Part shown: positions 5,151-6,508 of the stretch, piece by piece
How the letters are laid out: each line of letters starts with the position of its first letter
Numbering within the stretch: position 1 is the first letter of the stretch
Assembly (NCBI GenBank): GCA_021161105.1
Contig: JAGHBG010000148.1
Location: 1-6,508 of the forward strand
Source: Thermotogaceae bacterium
Lineage (GTDB): Bacteria; Thermotogota; Thermotogae; Thermotogales; Thermotogaceae
Direction of reading: 5' to 3'
DNA: 6,508 bases
Position numbers and translations under genes: made by a program
The notes under the pieces: generated by a model
The model's database searches: none
What the model saw: the letters and a program-made list of their open reading frames with translations, nothing else
What the model was told of the DNA's origin: nothing

Positions 5151-6508
5151 GTGAACGCACAAAGATGGCGAGCCCTTATAGTAGCAATAGTAATTGCTTT
5201 TGCACTTTGGGGACTTCTTAAGATTAGTGGTCGGGCGCTTCCAGGTTGGGGTTATATATTCTCTAACATAAAGCTTGGTCTGGATTTAAAGGGTGGGGTC
5301 AGACTTGAGTACAAGGTAGACCTGAAAGAAGTGGCCAAGGAAACCACAGATGTTGTTGATGATGTTTACACGGTTTTAAGAGAGAGGCTCGATGCTGCAG
5401 GTTATACGGAAGCCACGCTCAAAAAAGCCTACAAAGAAAGTGGTGCTTTCATTGTTGTTGAAATACCGTCTGCTACCGACACAACTCAAGCAGAGAGACT
5501 TATAGGTTCAACAGGCATTCTTTACTTTGCTCAAATTTTAGACGAAGCATATTCTAACCCAGCAAAAGATCCAGAGCTTATGAACGAAGCAAGGAGATAC
5601 AGGGCTATATGGCTTAAAGGTAGAGGAAGAGAGAACGAGGAAGTCTGGTACCTCGTCAGAAAAGAAATAATGGGAAGAAAGGATCTTGTTCTTATATCAC
5701 CCCAGATCAGGAATGTGAAAATTGTTCCCGATACACAAAAGGGTGGATATAAAATAACATTCGAGCTTGTAAATAGAGACGATATAAGTATGTTTGAGAA
5801 AATCACAGGGATGCTCGTTGTAAATGACGCTCAGATAGGGTCGGGTCTTGCAAAAGACAAAAGACTTGCAATTGTTCTTGACAACTATGTGCAATTTGCC
5901 GGTTATGTTATGAGCAGGATACCCAACGGAAGGGCAGAGATAACTGGAAACTTCTCTATAGATGAAGCAAGAAGGCTTGCAGCCATTCTGAGAAGCGGTG
6001 TTCTCCCTGCAAGGCTTATAAAGGTTTCCTCTGGTTGGGTTGATCCGACTCTCGGAAAGGATATAATAAATGCATCATTGAAAGCAGGTGTGTGGGGAAT
6101 AATCCTCGTTATGATATATATGATAGTCTTCTATGGTGTAATGGGAATAGTTGCCGATCTTGCCCTTCTTTACAACACATTCCTTCTTTTTGGAATCCTT
6201 GCCTGGACTGGGTCAATACTTACCCTGCCAGGAATTGCAGGTATCATCTTAACCATCGGAACAACGGTTGATGGAAATATAATCATCTACGAGAGAATAA
6301 AAGAAGAGCTTAGAGCTGGGAAAACGGCTATAACAGCCATAAACGCAGGATTTTCGAGATCAACAGTCACTCTGGTTGATGCTAATCTAACCACGATAAT
6401 AGCAGGTCTTGTTCTCTATTACTTCGGTGCAGGAACGATTAGAGGATTTGCCATAACGTTGATAATCGGTGTAATAGGTTCTCTCTTTGTAAACCTCGTA
6501 TTCACACG
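5151..6508 (+). CDS. secD: Protein translocase subunit SecD (truncated by window edge)
   Basis: SecD is an RND-family inner-membrane protein that, with SecF, uses the proton-motive force to complete export through SecYEG. The first 452 codons are present; the frame is open to the right edge inside the last membrane segment, so only a short tail should be missing. Visible parts are TM1 (about 7-24), motif GLDLKGGVRL (43-52), the external P1 region (about 53-295) with ITGNFSIDEARRLAAILRSG (264-283) before LPA, and TM2-TM6 at about 309-327, 330-350, 355-373, 406-421 and 427-450. The conserved TM4 motif TIGTTVDGNIIIYERIKEEL (368-387) has the proton-relay Asp374, with Gly375 where many SecD proteins have Ala. 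The external domain is smaller than in E. coli SecD. The start is GTG at 5151 with GGAGGG at 5138-5143; an ATG at 5165 is out of frame. secF is expected next. Confidence 0.96.
   Translation, partial: MNAQRWRALIVAIVIAFALWGLLKISGRALPGWGYIFSNIKLGLDLKGGVRLEYKVDLKEVAKETTDVVDDVYTVLRERLDAAGYTEATLKKAYKESGAFIVVEIPSATDTTQAERLIGSTGILYFAQILDEAYSNPAKDPELMNEARRYRAIWLKGRGRENEEVWYLVRKEIMGRKDLVLISPQIRNVKIVPDTQKGGYKITFELVNRDDISMFEKITGMLVVNDAQIGSGLAKDKRLAIVLDNYVQFAGYVMSRIPNGRAEITGNFSIDEARRLAAILRSGVLPARLIKVSSGWVDPTLGKDIINASLKAGVWGIILVMIYMIVFYGVMGIVADLALLYNTFLLFGILAWTGSILTLPGIAGIILTIGTTVDGNIIIYERIKEELRAGKTAITAINAGFSRSTVTLVDANLTTIIAGLVLYYFGAGTIRGFAITLIIGVIGSLFVNLVFT

Overview
This window looks like ordinary chromosomal DNA from a thermophilic, Thermotoga-like bacterium (phylum Thermotogota). 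Genus and species cannot be fixed from the sequence alone. The basis is moderate-to-low GC (about 40% by eye), heavy use of AGA/AGG arginine and ATA isoleucine codons, and strong GGAGGTGA-type ribosome binding sites. DnaK lacks the nucleotide-binding-domain insert found in proteobacterial DnaK. The order rbfA-truB-ribF-small membrane protein-yajC-secD matches what I recall of Thermotoga maritima. Every gene except one small membrane protein belongs to a well-known family.

Layout. Positions 1-1920 carry a minus-strand chaperone unit: dnaK (1920 to 124), followed after 34 bases by the first 29 codons of a small heat shock protein (Hsp20) that runs off the left edge. Positions 1921-2139 are a divergent control region. 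Positions 2140-6508 carry a tight plus-strand operon: rbfA, truB, ribF, an unidentified 141-residue membrane protein, yajC, and secD cut by the right edge. Junctions are overlaps of 4, 16 and 4 bases or gaps of 2 and 33 bases, so the six genes are probably cotranscribed and partly translationally coupled.

Function. The minus-strand unit is protein quality control: an Hsp70 ATPase plus an ATP-independent holdase. The plus-strand operon joins ribosome biogenesis (RbfA for the 30S subunit, TruB for tRNA pseudouridine-55), flavin cofactor synthesis (RibF, riboflavin to FMN to FAD) and the accessory Sec complex (YajC, SecD, and presumably SecF beyond the edge).

The most interesting item is in the divergent region. 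A near-perfect CIRCE element, the operator of the heat-shock repressor HrcA, lies at 2071-2097 with 16 of 18 arm positions matching. It sits 42 bases from the rbfA start and 150 bases from the dnaK start. The best dnaK promoter (TTGAAC-17-TATAAT, 1987-1959) lies well away from it. The operator may therefore act on the rbfA operon, on a second distal dnaK promoter, or on both. A 17-base AT-rich palindrome lies between the CIRCE and the rbfA ribosome binding site. I found no mobile element, CRISPR array, RNA gene or convincing terminator, and nothing that looks like a wholly new system.
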